Assembly (NCBI GenBank): GCA_902525735.1
Contig: CABZIF010000006.1
Span: 1 to 64,000 of the forward strand
DNA from: an uncultured SAR86 cluster bacterium
GTDB lineage: Bacteria > Pseudomonadota > Gammaproteobacteria > Magnimaribacterales > AG-339-G14
Direction of reading: 5' to 3'
DNA length: 64,000 nt
The notes beneath the pieces are model-generated. The model had not been told where the DNA came from. It saw nothing but the letters and a program-made list of their open reading frames with translations, and did no database searches. Below, piece by piece: positions 38,901-50,998 of this stretch. Position 1 is the first letter of the stretch, and the number at the start of each line of letters is the position of its first letter. The position numbers and the translations under genes are program-made.

Positions 38901-40094
38901 ATGAAAAAAAATAATTCTATTGATAGAACGGCATTGATGCCAAATTATGCCCCTGCAGAATTTATTCCTGTCAAAGGAAAAAAATCTATTCTTTGGGATG
39001 ATAAAGGCAAAGATTATGTAGATTTTGGAGGAGGCATTGCCGTCACATGCCTCGGGCATTCTCATCCCGCACTAAATAAAGTTCTCAAAGAACAATCGAC
39101 AAAACTTTGGCATGTAAGCAATTACTTATATAACAAGCCGGCTTTAGAGCTTAGCGAAATGTTAGCCAAAAAAACTTTTGCAGATAAAGTTTTTTTCTCA
39201 AATTCAGGAAATGAAGCAAATGAAGCAGCAATAAAACTAGCTCGAAAATATTATTATGATCAAAAAAGACCTGAGAAACATGAAATTATAGTCTTTACTA
39301 AAGCTTTTCATGGTCGATCCATGCTGAACATTACTGCAGGTGATTCTGAAATTCAGAAAACTGGATTTGGGCCGCTTTTGAAAGGTTTCAAAAGAGCTAC
39401 TTTCAACGACCTAAAATCAGTAAAAAAAGTAATAAGCAAAAGAACTGCAGCAATTTTTGTTGAACCAATCTTAGGAGAATCGGGAATAATTAGAGCAGAA
39501 AATCCTTTCTTGGAAGGGCTAAGAAAGTTAGCAGACGCTAATGACTGTCTGCTTATCTTTGACGAAGTACAAAGCGGTATTGGTCGAACTGGATCGCTAA
39601 TGGCATATATGGGATATGGAGTCACGCCAGATATTTCAACTTTAGCAAAAGGCTTAGGGGGAGGAATTCCAATTGGCGCTACTCTCACAACAACTAAAAT
39701 CGCGCAAGCTTTTCAACCTGGAACGCATGGCAGCACTTTTGGAGGCAATCCTTTAGCCTGTGAAGTTGCTAAGAAAGTAGTAGAAATAATTTCGACTAAA
39801 AAAGTCTTAACTGGAGTTGTGGAAAAAACCATTAAATTTAATAAAGAACTGAAAAGAATATCCGAAAAATATAATTTGTTTAGCGACGTTAGATCTGCAG
39901 GTCTTTGGATTTGTTGTGATTTTAAAAAATTAAAATCCGTAGATGTTATAAATGAATGCTACAAAAAAAGATTAATTCTTGTTCAGGCCTCTGGTGATAA
40001 AACAATTAGATTAGCTCCATCCTTAATTATTGAGGACTCAGAAATAGGTGAAGGTTTTAAAAGATTTGAAAGGGCAATAAAAAAATTAGTTTAG
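38901..40094 (+). CDS. argD: Acetylornithine/succinyldiaminopimelate aminotransferase ArgD
   Basis: A 397-residue class III PLP aminotransferase. Seen: VDFGGGIAVTCLGHSHP, FSNSGNEANEAAIKLAR, AFHGRS, IFDEVQSGIGRTG, and the PLP-Lys motif TLAKGLGGGIPIGA. Sequence order and length match ArgD, which makes N-acetylornithine for arginine and may also serve lysine synthesis. An ornithine or GABA aminotransferase is less likely. Its stop codon shares bases with the convergent M48 protease gene (TTAG). Confidence 0.9.
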   Translation: MKKNNSIDRTALMPNYAPAEFIPVKGKKSILWDDKGKDYVDFGGGIAVTCLGHSHPALNKVLKEQSTKLWHVSNYLYNKPALELSEMLAKKTFADKVFFSNSGNEANEAAIKLARKYYYDQKRPEKHEIIVFTKAFHGRSMLNITAGDSEIQKTGFGPLLKGFKRATFNDLKSVKKVISKRTAAIFVEPILGESGIIRAENPFLEGLRKLADANDCLLIFDEVQSGIGRTGSLMAYMGYGVTPDISTLAKGLGGGIPIGATLTTTKIAQAFQPGTHGSTFGGNPLACEVAKKVVEIISTKKVLTGVVEKTIKFNKELKRISEKYNLFSDVRSAGLWICCDFKKLKSVDVINECYKKRLILVQASGDKTIRLAPSLIIEDSEIGEGFKRFERAIKKLV

Positions 40095-40843
40095 TTTTTT
40101 ATAAATTCCTTATAAGTTTCGTTAAACCTCGCCAATCTTTCAGGGCCCGTTGGGTGAGTATCAAAAAAAGTTGACCGATCATCTCTTTCTGATTTTTGCG
40201 CCATTCTAATAATGATATTTCTTGCTTCCAGCAAATCATATCCAGAATCTTTTAAGATCAACAAAGAAAAATAGTCTGCCTCTTTTTCTTGATCCCTAGA
40301 AAAAACCAAAGATCCAAACCTTGCTCCTAAGTCTGTAGTTTGAGAAATTAAATCGTCGGATCCGTCTATGACACTCCCTAAAACCCTTCCAGCCAAACTA
40401 CCCAGTAAAATATTCCTTTGTGCATTGGCGACATGATTGCCTAAGTGATGAGCTATTTCATGAGCAATTACAAATGCTACTTCTTCTTCAGAAGCAACGC
40501 CATTCATTAAGCCTTTTGTATAAGTAATTGTATTTCTTCCAGATGCAAAAGCATTAAACATATCATCATCTAGGTAATTTACTTTCCAATTGCATCTGAC
40601 ATCAGGAATGTTATTTTCATCACACCATTTATCTGTAACTGGTGAAATCTTTTCAATGATATCTTCGACTAATACTACGGATTCTTTTCTTGTTCTTTCA
40701 ACAGGTTCATCGAGTTCTGTATTTTTTATAATCGCAATGGCTTCGTCAATTTGAGTTTGATCTAGCTCCTCAAAAGTAGTTCCTGGAGCCACGCAACTAA
40801 CAAGAAAAAAAAGGATTAATGAAAGAAATAAACTTCTAATCAT
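40091..40843 (-). CDS. M48-family metalloprotease lipoprotein
   Basis: A 250-residue lipoprotein. The N-terminal hydrophobic stretch ends in a lipobox LVSC (Cys17). The zinc motif HEIAHH lies in the middle with a downstream EADYFSLLIL Glu ligand, as in M48B (LoiP/YcaL-like) proteases. It probably acts on misfolded envelope proteins. It follows a VOC-family gene by eight bases on the same strand, probably co-transcribed. Confidence 0.88.
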   Translation of the reverse strand: MIRSLFLSLILFFLVSCVAPGTTFEELDQTQIDEAIAIIKNTELDEPVERTRKESVVLVEDIIEKISPVTDKWCDENNIPDVRCNWKVNYLDDDMFNAFASGRNTITYTKGLMNGVASEEEVAFVIAHEIAHHLGNHVANAQRNILLGSLAGRVLGSVIDGSDDLISQTTDLGARFGSLVFSRDQEKEADYFSLLILKDSGYDLLEARNIIIRMAQKSERDDRSTFFDTHPTGPERLARFNETYKEFIKN

Positions 40844-40851
40844 TAGTTGGC

Positions 40852-41538
40852 TTATTTAAATTTTTTCCTCATATTCATTACCGCTTCCATTCCAAAAACC
40901 GGTTTTTTACCCTCAGGCACAGTATTTCCTTTTACGATTAATTCTTCAAAGGTTGCGCCATTTTTAAACATTTCATAAAGCACTTCTATATCCATATTCG
41001 TTCCCACTGGCTCTTCAATAAAATCTGGCGCAATATTAGATTTGAATTCAGCTTCGTTTCGCCAGTGCTCAAAAAATATTTCGACTAAGTGACCATCTGG
41101 GTCTTTGTAGTACATCCCAGTTATCCATCCATGATTAATTGTCCAGTGCGGTTCTATGCCGTTATTTTTTGCATTTTGATAAAACTCAAACCACTTATCT
41201 ATTGGATTTAACAAATATGAAATGTGATCTAGTCCTACTGTATCTGGAAGATTTTTATTCATCCAATTTTTGACTTTGATGATTAATCTTGGGATAAAAC
41301 CAACTCTCTCCAAAACAGGGGAAGTGTTAGCAATTGCTACTCTATGATGTTCTTGATCAAAAGCTAAAAAAGTAATTTGATCGCTTTCGTAAAGTGCCTC
41401 ACACCCAAATAATCTAGTGTAAAAATCTACCATTTTTTCATATTGCATTGTCTTCCAAGCAACGTGATGAAAAGCATCAGGTGGAAAATCTGATTTATAA
41501 TTTTTGTATAAATCTAAGTTTAAAACTGGTTTTGACAT
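40852..41538 (-). CDS. VOC-superfamily (glyoxalase/extradiol dioxygenase-like) protein
   Basis: A 228-residue protein with the vicinal-oxygen-chelate fold. Metal ligand candidates are His24/25 in FHHVAWKTM, His in LDHISYLL and Glu in GHLVEIFFEHW, the spacing of a two-module glyoxalase/extradiol enzyme. Its reaction is unknown. The gene has a good Shine-Dalgarno (AGGAG). It comes 36 bases after parC and leads the M48 protease gene. Confidence 0.8.
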   Translation of the reverse strand: MSKPVLNLDLYKNYKSDFPPDAFHHVAWKTMQYEKMVDFYTRLFGCEALYESDQITFLAFDQEHHRVAIANTSPVLERVGFIPRLIIKVKNWMNKNLPDTVGLDHISYLLNPIDKWFEFYQNAKNNGIEPHWTINHGWITGMYYKDPDGHLVEIFFEHWRNEAEFKSNIAPDFIEEPVGTNMDIEVLYEMFKNGATFEELIVKGNTVPEGKKPVFGMEAVMNMRKKFK

Positions 41539-41574
41539 TTACGTCTCCTATTATTCAAAAGAGTATATCTCAAC

Positions 41575-43812
41575 TTAATTATTTTCTGGAACAATGACTT
41601 CAGTAGAATCCACCCTTCTGAATCCTTTTGGTAAAAAGTTTCCTTTTCTACCTCTTGTCCCAACAAAATTATTTAAATCATTTGGTTTAATAACATAGTG
41701 TTGTTTTCCACTATTTAACTTTAAGGACCCGCCTTTAGGCAAAACAACAAGATGTAACAATTCATCTTCTGCTGCTGCGTGTTTAGTTTTATCAATTGAA
41801 ATTATTTTATTTCCTTTTCCTTTCGATAAAATAGGTAAATCTGTAGCTTCGATGAGAAGCATTTTTCCTTCACTCGATATAGAAACGATATAAGAGTCTT
41901 CAATGGATTTTATAGTTTTAGGGTCCAGTGGCTTGGCACCTTTAACATTTATAGCTGCCTTTCCAGATTTATTCTTTGTTTGCAAGTCAGAGATTTTGGC
42001 TATGAATCCATAGCCTGCATTAGTTGCTAGGATACAAAGATCTTCGTCAGTTCCAGCCACGACTCCTGAAAAGAAAGCACCTGATTGAGCATTGATGCTT
42101 CCTGAAACAGGATCGCCCTGACCTCTAGCACTTGGCAACTTATGAATTGGTATAGAGTAAGCTTTCCCAAAATTATCTAAAATCACTGCGTTTTGACTAT
42201 TCCTCGCTTTAGTAGAAGAAAGATATCCATCTCCTTCTCTATATTGGAGTGATTCAGCATCAACATCATGACCTTTTGCAGCTCTAATCCAGCCTCTTTG
42301 AGATAAAACTACTGTCATCGGGTCATTGGAAATTAACTCTTTTTCGTCAAACGCTTTTGATTCTTCGGCTTCCGTCAAAGAGCTGTTTCTTTCGTCACCA
42401 AATTCTTCTAAATCCTCTTTAAGTTCTTTTTTAATCAAAGTTTTTAATCTGCTGGTCGAACTTAAGGTCTTTTCAATATCTTTTGCTTCTTGAGAGAGCT
42501 CGTTTTTTTCCGATAAGATTGCCTCTTCCTCAAGCTTAGCCAATTGTCTAAGCCTTATATCTAGAATCGCGTTTGCTTGAATTTCAGAAAGTTTGAATTT
42601 CTTCATAAGTTCTTTTTTTGGCTTGTCATGTGTTCGAATAATTTTTATCACTTTATCCAAATTCAAATAAGCAACTAAAAGTCCCTCTAAAATATGCAAT
42701 CGGTCGTTAACCCAATCCAAACGATTTTGAAGCCTTCTTTTGACAGTGTCGGTTCTAAATTTAAGCCATTCCTTGAGTAATTTTTTTAAATCAAAAACCT
42801 GTGGTTTACCATTCAACCCAATAGCGTTTATGTTAACTCTGATATTTTTTTCTAAATCTGTTGTAGCGAAAAGGTGACTCATTAAAGCAGCTTTATCAAT
42901 CCTATTAGACCTCGGAACCACAATTATTCTTGAAGGATTATCCTCATCGCTTTCATCTCTCAAGTCATCAATCATATTTATTTTCTTGGTTTCAACCTGA
43001 ACAGCAATTTGCTCCAATATTTTTGAAGTCGAAACTTGGTACGGCAAAGCAGTAATCACAATCTCGCCGTCCTCTATTTCATAGGTAGCTCTCAGCTTTA
43101 CTGAACCTCTGCCAGTCGAATACATCTCCAACATCTCTTCAGGAGAAGAGATAATTTCTGCTTTTGTTGGAAAATCAGGACTCGGAATGAAAGACATCAA
43201 ATCAGAGACTGTCATTTTTGGATTATCTATTAGAGAGATAGAAGCTTTTACAACATCGGTCAAATTATGCGGCGGGATATCGGTTGCCATTCCAACAGCT
43301 ATCCCAGAAGCACCATTCAATAATACATTCGGCAATCTTGACGAAAGAAATTTTGGCTCTATTAAAGTGCCATCAAAATTTGGCATCCAATCAACGGTAC
43401 CTTGAGAAATCTCACTTAACAAAGTTTGAGCATATGCCGAAAGTCGACATTCGGTGTAACGCATTGCTGCAAAACTTTTAGGATCATCCAATGAGCCGAA
43501 GTTTCCTTGACCCTCAATTAAAGGGTAACGTGTTGAGAAATTTTGTGCCATCAAGACCATCGCTTCATAGGCAGCTCCGTCTCCGTGTGGATGAAATTTA
43601 CCAATGACATCGCCAACGGTTCTTGCACTTTTCTTAAATTTTGAAGTAGATTTTAGTCCGAGTTCAGACATCGCATATACAATTCTTCTCTGCACGGGTT
43701 TGAGTCCATCGCCCACAAAAGGCAAAGCTCTATCCAAAATAACATACATGGAATACTCCAAGTAAGCTTTCTCTGCGTATCCTCCAATCGGTAAACTTTC
43801 TTCTTTACTCAT
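41575..43812 (-). CDS. parC: DNA topoisomerase IV subunit A ParC
   Basis: A 745-residue type II topoisomerase A subunit. The N-terminal [25 protein letters not shown], a quinolone-determining region with [13 protein letters not shown], and the catalytic Tyr in [10 protein letters not shown] are present. The C-terminal beta-propeller is short, and length is close to E. coli ParC (752), which separates it from the longer GyrA. It decatenates sister chromosomes together with ParE, whose gene overlaps by eight bases. Confidence 0.93.
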   Translation of the reverse strand: MSKEESLPIGGYAEKAYLEYSMYVILDRALPFVGDGLKPVQRRIVYAMSELGLKSTSKFKKSARTVGDVIGKFHPHGDGAAYEAMVLMAQNFSTRYPLIEGQGNFGSLDDPKSFAAMRYTECRLSAYAQTLLSEISQGTVDWMPNFDGTLIEPKFLSSRLPNVLLNGASGIAVGMATDIPPHNLTDVVKASISLIDNPKMTVSDLMSFIPSPDFPTKAEIISSPEEMLEMYSTGRGSVKLRATYEIEDGEIVITALPYQVSTSKILEQIAVQVETKKINMIDDLRDESDEDNPSRIIVVPRSNRIDKAALMSHLFATTDLEKNIRVNINAIGLNGKPQVFDLKKLLKEWLKFRTDTVKRRLQNRLDWVNDRLHILEGLLVAYLNLDKVIKIIRTHDKPKKELMKKFKLSEIQANAILDIRLRQLAKLEEEAILSEKNELSQEAKDIEKTLSSTSRLKTLIKKELKEDLEEFGDERNSSLTEAEESKAFDEKELISNDPMTVVLSQRGWIRAAKGHDVDAESLQYREGDGYLSSTKARNSQNAVILDNFGKAYSIPIHKLPSARGQGDPVSGSINAQSGAFFSGVVAGTDEDLCILATNAGYGFIAKISDLQTKNKSGKAAINVKGAKPLDPKTIKSIEDSYIVSISSEGKMLLIEATDLPILSKGKGNKIISIDKTKHAAAEDELLHLVVLPKGGSLKLNSGKQHYVIKPNDLNNFVGTRGRKGNFLPKGFRRVDSTEVIVPENN

Positions 43813-45700
43813 TCAGTGTCGCTAAATTTCCTTTTGTCTCCAACCAGTCTTTTCTGTCAGCTGCTCGTTTTTTAGAAAGCAATTTATCCATCATTGAAGT
43901 AGCTGTGTTTCCTTTTTCGAGTGTTAATTTTAATAACCTTCTTCCATCGACCCGCATAGTTGTTTCTCTTAATTGAGAGGGATTCATCTCACCAAGCCCT
44001 TTGAATCTTTGAATTTCTATTTTTTTCACTTTATTTTGTTTTGTTAATTGTTTAACTATTTGATCCTTTTCGTCTTCATCAAGGGCATAAAATACGTCTT
44101 TGCCTTGATCTATTCTAAATAAAGGAGGTTGAGCAACGAATAGGTGTCCTTTCTCTACCAATGGTCTGAAGTGTTTTAAAAATAAAGCACAAATTAAAGT
44201 TGCAATATGAGCGCCATCGGTATCAGCATCTGCCAAAATACATATTTTCCCGTAGCGCAAACCAGTTAACTCTTTGCACCCAGGATCTAATCCAACCGCC
44301 ATGGCTATATCTTTGACTTCTTGTGATTGAGTAACTGAGTCAGTATTTACTTCCCAAGTATTTAAAATTTTACCCTTTAAGGACATGACTGCTTGAAAGT
44401 TTCTATTCCTTGCTTGCTTTGCTGAGCCACCAGCTGACTCTCCTTCAACTAAAAACAGCTCTGTTTCTTCAAAATTTGATGAAACACAATCAGATAATTT
44501 TCCTGGCAATGTAATCCCTTTAGTTATTTTTTTTCTTTCAACTTTCTGACTTGCCCTTGCACGAGCTTGAGCATTTTCAATACATAAAAAAGCAATTTCT
44601 TCTGCCGCTTGGGTTTCCTGATTCAGCCAAATTGAAAATGAATCTTTTGTGATTGAAGTTGCGATGTTCTGGAAGTCTTTAGAAGATAATTTCTCTTTGG
44701 TTTGTCCAGTAAACTGTGGATCTTTTAATTTTGCAGATAAAATATACGAACAATTTTTCCAAACATCATCGGGTGTGAGTTTTACTCCCTTTGGAAGTAA
44801 TTTTCTGTAATCACAAAACTCTTTTATTGCATCCGTAATGCCTGTTCTCATACCTGAAACATGAGTACCGCCCTGCAATGTTGGAATAAGATTCACATAA
44901 CTTTCGTTTATGCTTTCCCTGTCGCCTCTTTCCCAGATCACTGCCCAGGATAAAGCAGTTTCATTATCATTAAATTCTCCGATGATTGGCTCTCCTGGAA
45001 CATATGTTCCCTCTCCCAATTCAGTAGAAAGGTAATCACCTAACCCGTCAACGAAACACCATTCTTCTTTATCGCCGCTAATTTCATTTTTAAACTTTAT
45101 TTTTAATCCAGGACAAAGGACTGCTTTAGCTCTTAAAGAGTAAGATAAAGACTTTGCAGATATTTTTTCTGTATCAAAAAAACTTTCGTCAGGTTTGAAA
45201 GTTATTTTCGTTCCAGTATTTCTTTGGCCAACTTTATCAATTTCTTTTAGCTCCTTTTTTTTAAGACTATTCGCAAAAGATATCTCAAACTTTTTTCCAT
45301 CTCTTTTAATCTCTGCTTTTAATTTTTTTGATAAGGCATTTACTACAGAGACTCCAACCCCGTGTAAGCCTCCTGAAAATGCATATTCTTTATTAGTAAA
45401 CTTTGCGCCGGCGTGAAGTCTAGAAAAAATTAATTCAACTCCTGGCACCTTTTCTTCTGGGTGGATATCAACTGGCATTCCTCTTCCATCATCTTCTACG
45501 GTAACAGAGAAATCTTTGTGTAAGTTGACTGATATTTCCTTTGCGAAACCTGCTAAAGCCTCATCAACACTGTTGTCAATAACCTCCATGACCAGATGAT
45601 TTGGACTTGCCGTATCTGTATACATTCCTGGTCTTTTTCTAACGGGCTCTAGCCCCGTTAAGACTTCAATAGACTCGGAAGTATAATTTGATGCTGCCAA
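43805..45700 (-). CDS. parE: DNA topoisomerase IV subunit B ParE
   Basis: A 631-residue ATPase subunit. The GHKL ATP-binding motifs ([44 protein letters not shown]) are N-terminal, and the TOPRIM motifs [13 protein letters not shown] and DADTDGAHI are C-terminal. Length matches E. coli ParE (630) and not GyrB (about 800). It is followed by parC and preceded by a peroxiredoxin gene one base away. Confidence 0.94.
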   Translation of the reverse strand: MAASNYTSESIEVLTGLEPVRKRPGMYTDTASPNHLVMEVIDNSVDEALAGFAKEISVNLHKDFSVTVEDDGRGMPVDIHPEEKVPGVELIFSRLHAGAKFTNKEYAFSGGLHGVGVSVVNALSKKLKAEIKRDGKKFEISFANSLKKKELKEIDKVGQRNTGTKITFKPDESFFDTEKISAKSLSYSLRAKAVLCPGLKIKFKNEISGDKEEWCFVDGLGDYLSTELGEGTYVPGEPIIGEFNDNETALSWAVIWERGDRESINESYVNLIPTLQGGTHVSGMRTGITDAIKEFCDYRKLLPKGVKLTPDDVWKNCSYILSAKLKDPQFTGQTKEKLSSKDFQNIATSITKDSFSIWLNQETQAAEEIAFLCIENAQARARASQKVERKKITKGITLPGKLSDCVSSNFEETELFLVEGESAGGSAKQARNRNFQAVMSLKGKILNTWEVNTDSVTQSQEVKDIAMAVGLDPGCKELTGLRYGKICILADADTDGAHIATLICALFLKHFRPLVEKGHLFVAQPPLFRIDQGKDVFYALDEDEKDQIVKQLTKQNKVKKIEIQRFKGLGEMNPSQLRETTMRVDGRRLLKLTLEKGNTATSMMDKLLSKKRAADRKDWLETKGNLATLNE

Positions 45701-45701
45701 T

Positions 45702-46181
45702 TTAAAGTTTCTCTAAAATATTTTCTGCACTGCTTATATCAAATGCACCGCCTTCTTCGGCTAATAAAGAGGTAACTGTTCCATCTTCAATAATGATTGC
45801 AAACCTTGATGAAACTTTTCCAATCCCCATCACAGAAAGATCTAATTCAAGCTCGCATGCTTGTGCAAAGGCACCATTGCCATCGGCAAGCATGGTTATT
45901 TTTCCACCAACGGATAAACTCTCTCCCCAGGCTTTCATAACAAAAGGATTGGTTACTGATACACAAATAATTTCATCAACGTTCTTGGATAGAATTTCAT
46001 CAGCATTTTTTACAAATCCTGGCATCTGCTTCAAGGAACAAGTAGGAGTGAATGCTCCTGGTACTCCTACAAGCACAACTTTCTTACCCGAAACATATTC
46101 CAATGAATCTATTTCATCAATGCCTTTTTCACCAACTTTAAAAAGTGATGCGCTAGGAAGTTTTTTTCCAATTTCAATCAT
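45702..46181 (-). CDS. Peroxiredoxin, Prx5-type
   Basis: A 159-residue atypical peroxiredoxin. The peroxidatic Cys is in VPGAFTPTCSLKQMPGF, typical of Prx5/hybrid-Prx5 proteins. There is no glutaredoxin domain. It detoxifies peroxides in the cytoplasm, using thioredoxin or glutathione. Its ribosome site TAGGAGGT overlaps the thiC stop codon nine bases upstream, so it is translated from the thiC transcript; parE and parC follow in the same orientation. Confidence 0.9.
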   Translation of the reverse strand: MIEIGKKLPSASLFKVGEKGIDEIDSLEYVSGKKVVLVGVPGAFTPTCSLKQMPGFVKNADEILSKNVDEIICVSVTNPFVMKAWGESLSVGGKITMLADGNGAFAQACELELDLSVMGIGKVSSRFAIIIEDGTVTSLLAEEGGAFDISSAENILEKL

Positions 46182-46190
46182 ACTGACCTC

Positions 46191-47975
<1,785 letters not shown>

Positions 47976-48008
47976 CTATTTTATATAGTATTTTTACCTT
48001 TAAAAAAT

Positions 48009-48024
48009 TAATATAGTTATATTA
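48009..48024. repeat. 16-bp A/T palindrome in the thiC-tolC divergent gap
   Basis: TAATATAGTTATATTA is a perfect inverted repeat midway between the divergent thiC and tolC starts, among several -10-like AT sequences. It could be an operator, but in such AT-rich DNA chance is a fair explanation. Confidence 0.35.
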
Positions 48025-48054
48025 TAAATCTTTTAACAGTTTCGGGGATTAAAG

Positions 48055-49410
48055 TTGAATATTTTTAAGTTTTTTTTACCTGTTTTTTTTACATTTTTCT
48101 CTCTAAATATTTTTTCTGAAACTTTGACACTCGCGGAAGTTTACGAAATTGCTCTAAAAGAAGATCCACAGCTAAAAATTGCGCAAGCAACCTATAAAGC
48201 TAATAAAGAGGCTAAGGCAAAAGGAATTGCTGGTCTTTTACCAACCATCACAACGCGAGCGACAACAAATTGGAACGAGTCTGAAGTAATAAAAGGCGGA
48301 AGCGTAACTTTTGATGAAGAGGGGAGCAGCGGAAATAATTCCTACTCTTATTCGGCAGATCTTGTCCAACCAGTTTTTAGATTGGATAGATGGTTTCAAT
48401 TTGGTCAAGGAAGGGCAATGAGCGAGGTTGCAAAAGCACAATTTGGTTACGCTCAGCAAGAAACCATATTAAGAGTAACAGAAACATATTTTAATCTGCT
48501 GAAGGCAAAAAAAGATTTGGAAGTAGCTAAATCAGAAGAAGCGGCCATAAAAAAACAGCGTGATCGTTCCAAAAGACTTTTCGAGGAAGGTGTATCTTCT
48601 GTAACAGAATTTCAAGAAGCCCAAGCCTTTTATGATCTAGCAAAGGTTTCAACCATCGCTGGGGAAGGTCAACTTGAATTTGCTAGAGAGGCGCTGATAG
48701 CAATTATAGGCGAAGCCCCTGAACTGAAAGATTTAAATCAAGACTTTCCCATAAGTTCTCCCAATCCTAAATCACAAGAAGAATGGGTTGGTACGGCTTT
48801 GAGTAATAACTTCCTTTTAAAAGCTGCTCAAATGGCTACGACAGCTGCAAAAAGAAATGCACGCAGCAAACTCTCTAACCATCTTCCTGATGTTGATTTG
48901 GTTGGAAATATTACAAGAAATACAAATAGAACAATCTCCGGCTTTTCTGGAAACGGTTTTAGCTTTGATGAAACAGAGATAGAAAACACTAGATACAGTC
49001 TTCAGTTTTCATGGCCCTTAATGGCTGGAGGACTGGTAAGTTCTGAGAGAAGAGAAGCTTATGCGCTATTGGAAAAAGCAAAGCAAGAGGAAATTTTAGC
49101 TGAAAGATCTACGATTAGAGATGTAAAATCAAGATACTCTTCTGTCCTAACTAACCTTGCAAATGTTAAAGCAAGAAATCAAGCATTAACTTCATCGGAA
49201 TTGGCCTTAAAAGCCACGAGGTTTGGATATGAATCAGATACAAGGAATATTGTCGATTTATTGAATGCAGAAAAAAGTTTTTTTTCAGCACAACGAGATT
49301 TAAATTCAGCCAGATATGATTTTATTTTGTCAGAATTTGCTTTAAAAATAGCCTCAGGCTCACTGTCGCCTAGAGATGTTTATGATTTAAGTAATTTCAT
49401 GACTGAATAA
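48055..49410 (+). CDS. tolC: TolC-family outer-membrane efflux protein
   Basis: A 451-residue outer-membrane channel of type I secretion and efflux. A signal peptide (about residues 1-20, ending IFS) is followed by two OEP repeats: LTLAEVYEIALKEDPQLKIA opens the first, and SDTRNIVDLLNAEKSFFSAQRDLNSARYD lies in the last coiled-coil. Translation starts at TTG 48055, with GGGGA 11 bases upstream. Its partners (membrane fusion and inner-membrane transporters) are not in the window. It overlaps mutM by one base. Confidence 0.9.
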   Translation: MNIFKFFLPVFFTFFSLNIFSETLTLAEVYEIALKEDPQLKIAQATYKANKEAKAKGIAGLLPTITTRATTNWNESEVIKGGSVTFDEEGSSGNNSYSYSADLVQPVFRLDRWFQFGQGRAMSEVAKAQFGYAQQETILRVTETYFNLLKAKKDLEVAKSEEAAIKKQRDRSKRLFEEGVSSVTEFQEAQAFYDLAKVSTIAGEGQLEFAREALIAIIGEAPELKDLNQDFPISSPNPKSQEEWVGTALSNNFLLKAAQMATTAAKRNARSKLSNHLPDVDLVGNITRNTNRTISGFSGNGFSFDETEIENTRYSLQFSWPLMAGGLVSSERREAYALLEKAKQEEILAERSTIRDVKSRYSSVLTNLANVKARNQALTSSELALKATRFGYESDTRNIVDLLNAEKSFFSAQRDLNSARYDFILSEFALKIASGSLSPRDVYDLSNFMTE

Positions 49411-50231
49411 TGCCTGAGCTTCCCGAAGTAGAAACAACTTTGAGAGGAATATCTAATGAAATTCTTCATAAAAAAATTAAATCTTTCGACTGCCGAGACA
49501 GGAGTTTAAGGTGGCTTATTCCTAAGGACATGGGTTCCTTTTTGAAAAATGAAAATTTTGAAAGCGCTTATCGAAGAGGAAAATATATTATTCTAAATTT
49601 GGCTAACAAAAAAGGCTCTGTATTAATTCATCTTGGAATGTCAGGAAAATTAAGAATTTCTCCTAATTTAAAACAACCTATTAAACACGAACATTGGGAC
49701 ATTAATTTTACTGATGGCTGGACTTTAAGATATACAGACATAAGAAAATTTGGAGCTTTACTAAAAACAAGACAAGATCCTGCAAATCATGTGTTGATCA
49801 AAAATTTAGGTCCTGAACCTCTAGGCAATGGATTCAGCGGTGAATATTTATTTAAAAAATCTAGGAAAAGAACTTTACCAATTAAAAATTTCATAATGGA
49901 TTCTAAAATTGTGGTCGGGGTAGGAAATATATATGCGAACGAAGCCTTGTTTATGGCTGGAATAAGACCAACTAGAAAATCTGGAACGATAAGCAGAGCC
50001 AAGTATGATTTGCTCGGTCGCTCAATTATAATGACTTTGAGAGAAGCAATTGAAGCCGGAGGAACAACACTTAAGGATTACACGAATGCTGATGAAGCCC
50101 CTGGTTATTTTAAAAAAGAATTGAAAGTTTACGATCGAGCTGGAGAACCCTGTGTAACATGCGGCAAAGCTCTCAAGGAGATTAGACAATCAAACAGACA
50201 GACCGTTTATTGCACAAATTGTCAGAATTAA
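49410..50231 (+). CDS. mutM: Formamidopyrimidine-DNA glycosylase MutM (Fpg)
   Basis: A 273-residue base-excision repair enzyme that removes 8-oxoguanine. The N-terminus [12 protein letters not shown] carries the catalytic Pro and Glu; Lys in LGMSGKLR and the H2TH region [15 protein letters not shown] follow; the C-terminal zinc finger has CVTCG and CTNC. Length fits E. coli Fpg (269). The stop shares four bases (TTAA) with convergent coaD, the same neighbour as in E. coli. Confidence 0.96.
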   Translation: MPELPEVETTLRGISNEILHKKIKSFDCRDRSLRWLIPKDMGSFLKNENFESAYRRGKYIILNLANKKGSVLIHLGMSGKLRISPNLKQPIKHEHWDINFTDGWTLRYTDIRKFGALLKTRQDPANHVLIKNLGPEPLGNGFSGEYLFKKSRKRTLPIKNFIMDSKIVVGVGNIYANEALFMAGIRPTRKSGTISRAKYDLLGRSIIMTLREAIEAGGTTLKDYTNADEAPGYFKKELKVYDRAGEPCVTCGKALKEIRQSNRQTVYCTNCQN

Positions 50232-50707
50232 CCATATTTTCTCTTTAACTCCGATAATGAAATAGGATCGACAAACTCAGAAACATCACCGCCCATCTTA
50301 CATATTTCTTTTACTAAGGAAGAAGAAATATAGCTGTACTGCTCTTTAGGAGTTAAAAACACGCTTTCTAATTCTGGCATCATAGCTCTATTCATATTGG
50401 CTAATTGAAATTCATACTCAAAATCAGCAACAACTCTTAATCCACGAATTAAAATTTTTGCGTCATTATCTTTTGCTAGATCTACTAATAATCCAGAAAA
50501 ACCGACTACTTTAACTTTATCATTGCTTTCAAAAATCTTTTCAGCAATCTGAATTCTTTCATCTAGGGTAAAAAGTGGATTTTTTGCTTCGCTAGCTGCT
50601 ATAGCAATAACTATTTCGTCAAAAAGTTTGCACGCTCTTTCAATGAGATCTACGTGTCCCTTTGTCATTGGATCAAAAGTACCAGGATAAATTGCTCTCT
50701 GAGTCAT
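50228..50707 (-). CDS. coaD: Phosphopantetheine adenylyltransferase CoaD
   Basis: A 159-residue nucleotidyltransferase for the fourth step of CoA synthesis. The motif [14 protein letters not shown] includes the T/HxGH nucleotide site, and [20 protein letters not shown] and [11 protein letters not shown] are conserved. It complements the pantothenate kinase at 8670-9473. It is convergent with mutM. Upstream is a 291-base gap holding a decayed frame on the other strand. Confidence 0.96.
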   Translation of the reverse strand: MTQRAIYPGTFDPMTKGHVDLIERACKLFDEIVIAIAASEAKNPLFTLDERIQIAEKIFESNDKVKVVGFSGLLVDLAKDNDAKILIRGLRVVADFEYEFQLANMNRAMMPELESVFLTPKEQYSYISSSLVKEICKMGGDVSEFVDPISLSELKRKYG

Positions 50708-50998
50708 TCAAACATTATATTCTAAAAATACAGCCTAAAGTTTAGAAACATATCTATTATTAATATCTAAAATCGAGGTATTTTTTAAATAGATGCTTGC
50801 CTCTATGATCTCCTAAGCAAAAATAATCGACCAGAAATTGTTCACGCAAGTTCTAAAAAAATAGAAAAATACGCTAAAGAAAGTAATTTGGAAGTTGGCG
50901 AAGAAATTAAATCTTACTCTCCAGCGATGTTGTTAAAATAGGTGAGATCAGGAAATAATCCTCGTTTAGTTTCCAGACCATGGAAATACAATAAATGA
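50708..50998. other. 291-base gap between corC and coaD
   Basis: No intact gene, tRNA or terminator is seen. The right-hand two thirds (50792-50998) carry a broken reading frame on the plus strand; the left third is A/T-rich and must contain the coaD promoter. In other gammaproteobacteria lnt often follows corC; there is no trace of it here on the minus strand. Confidence 0.6.
50792..50998 (+). pseudogene. Remnant of an unidentified coding sequence with an internal stop
   Basis: In frame from 50792 there are 49 sense codons with a gene-like composition (it includes RPEIVHASSKKIEKYA), then TAG at 50939-50941, then 18 more codons (RSGNNPRLVSRPWKYNK) to a TGA ending at 50998. Two more in-frame stops lie just upstream, at 50786 and 50768, and there is no start codon. 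This pattern suggests a decayed gene fragment. I do not recognise the family. It ends exactly where the corC stop begins. Confidence 0.45.

Noticed and set aside
50792..50998. Remnant of lnt after corC
   Set aside because: The broken frame is on the opposite strand from corC and its residues do not resemble an apolipoprotein N-acyltransferase.
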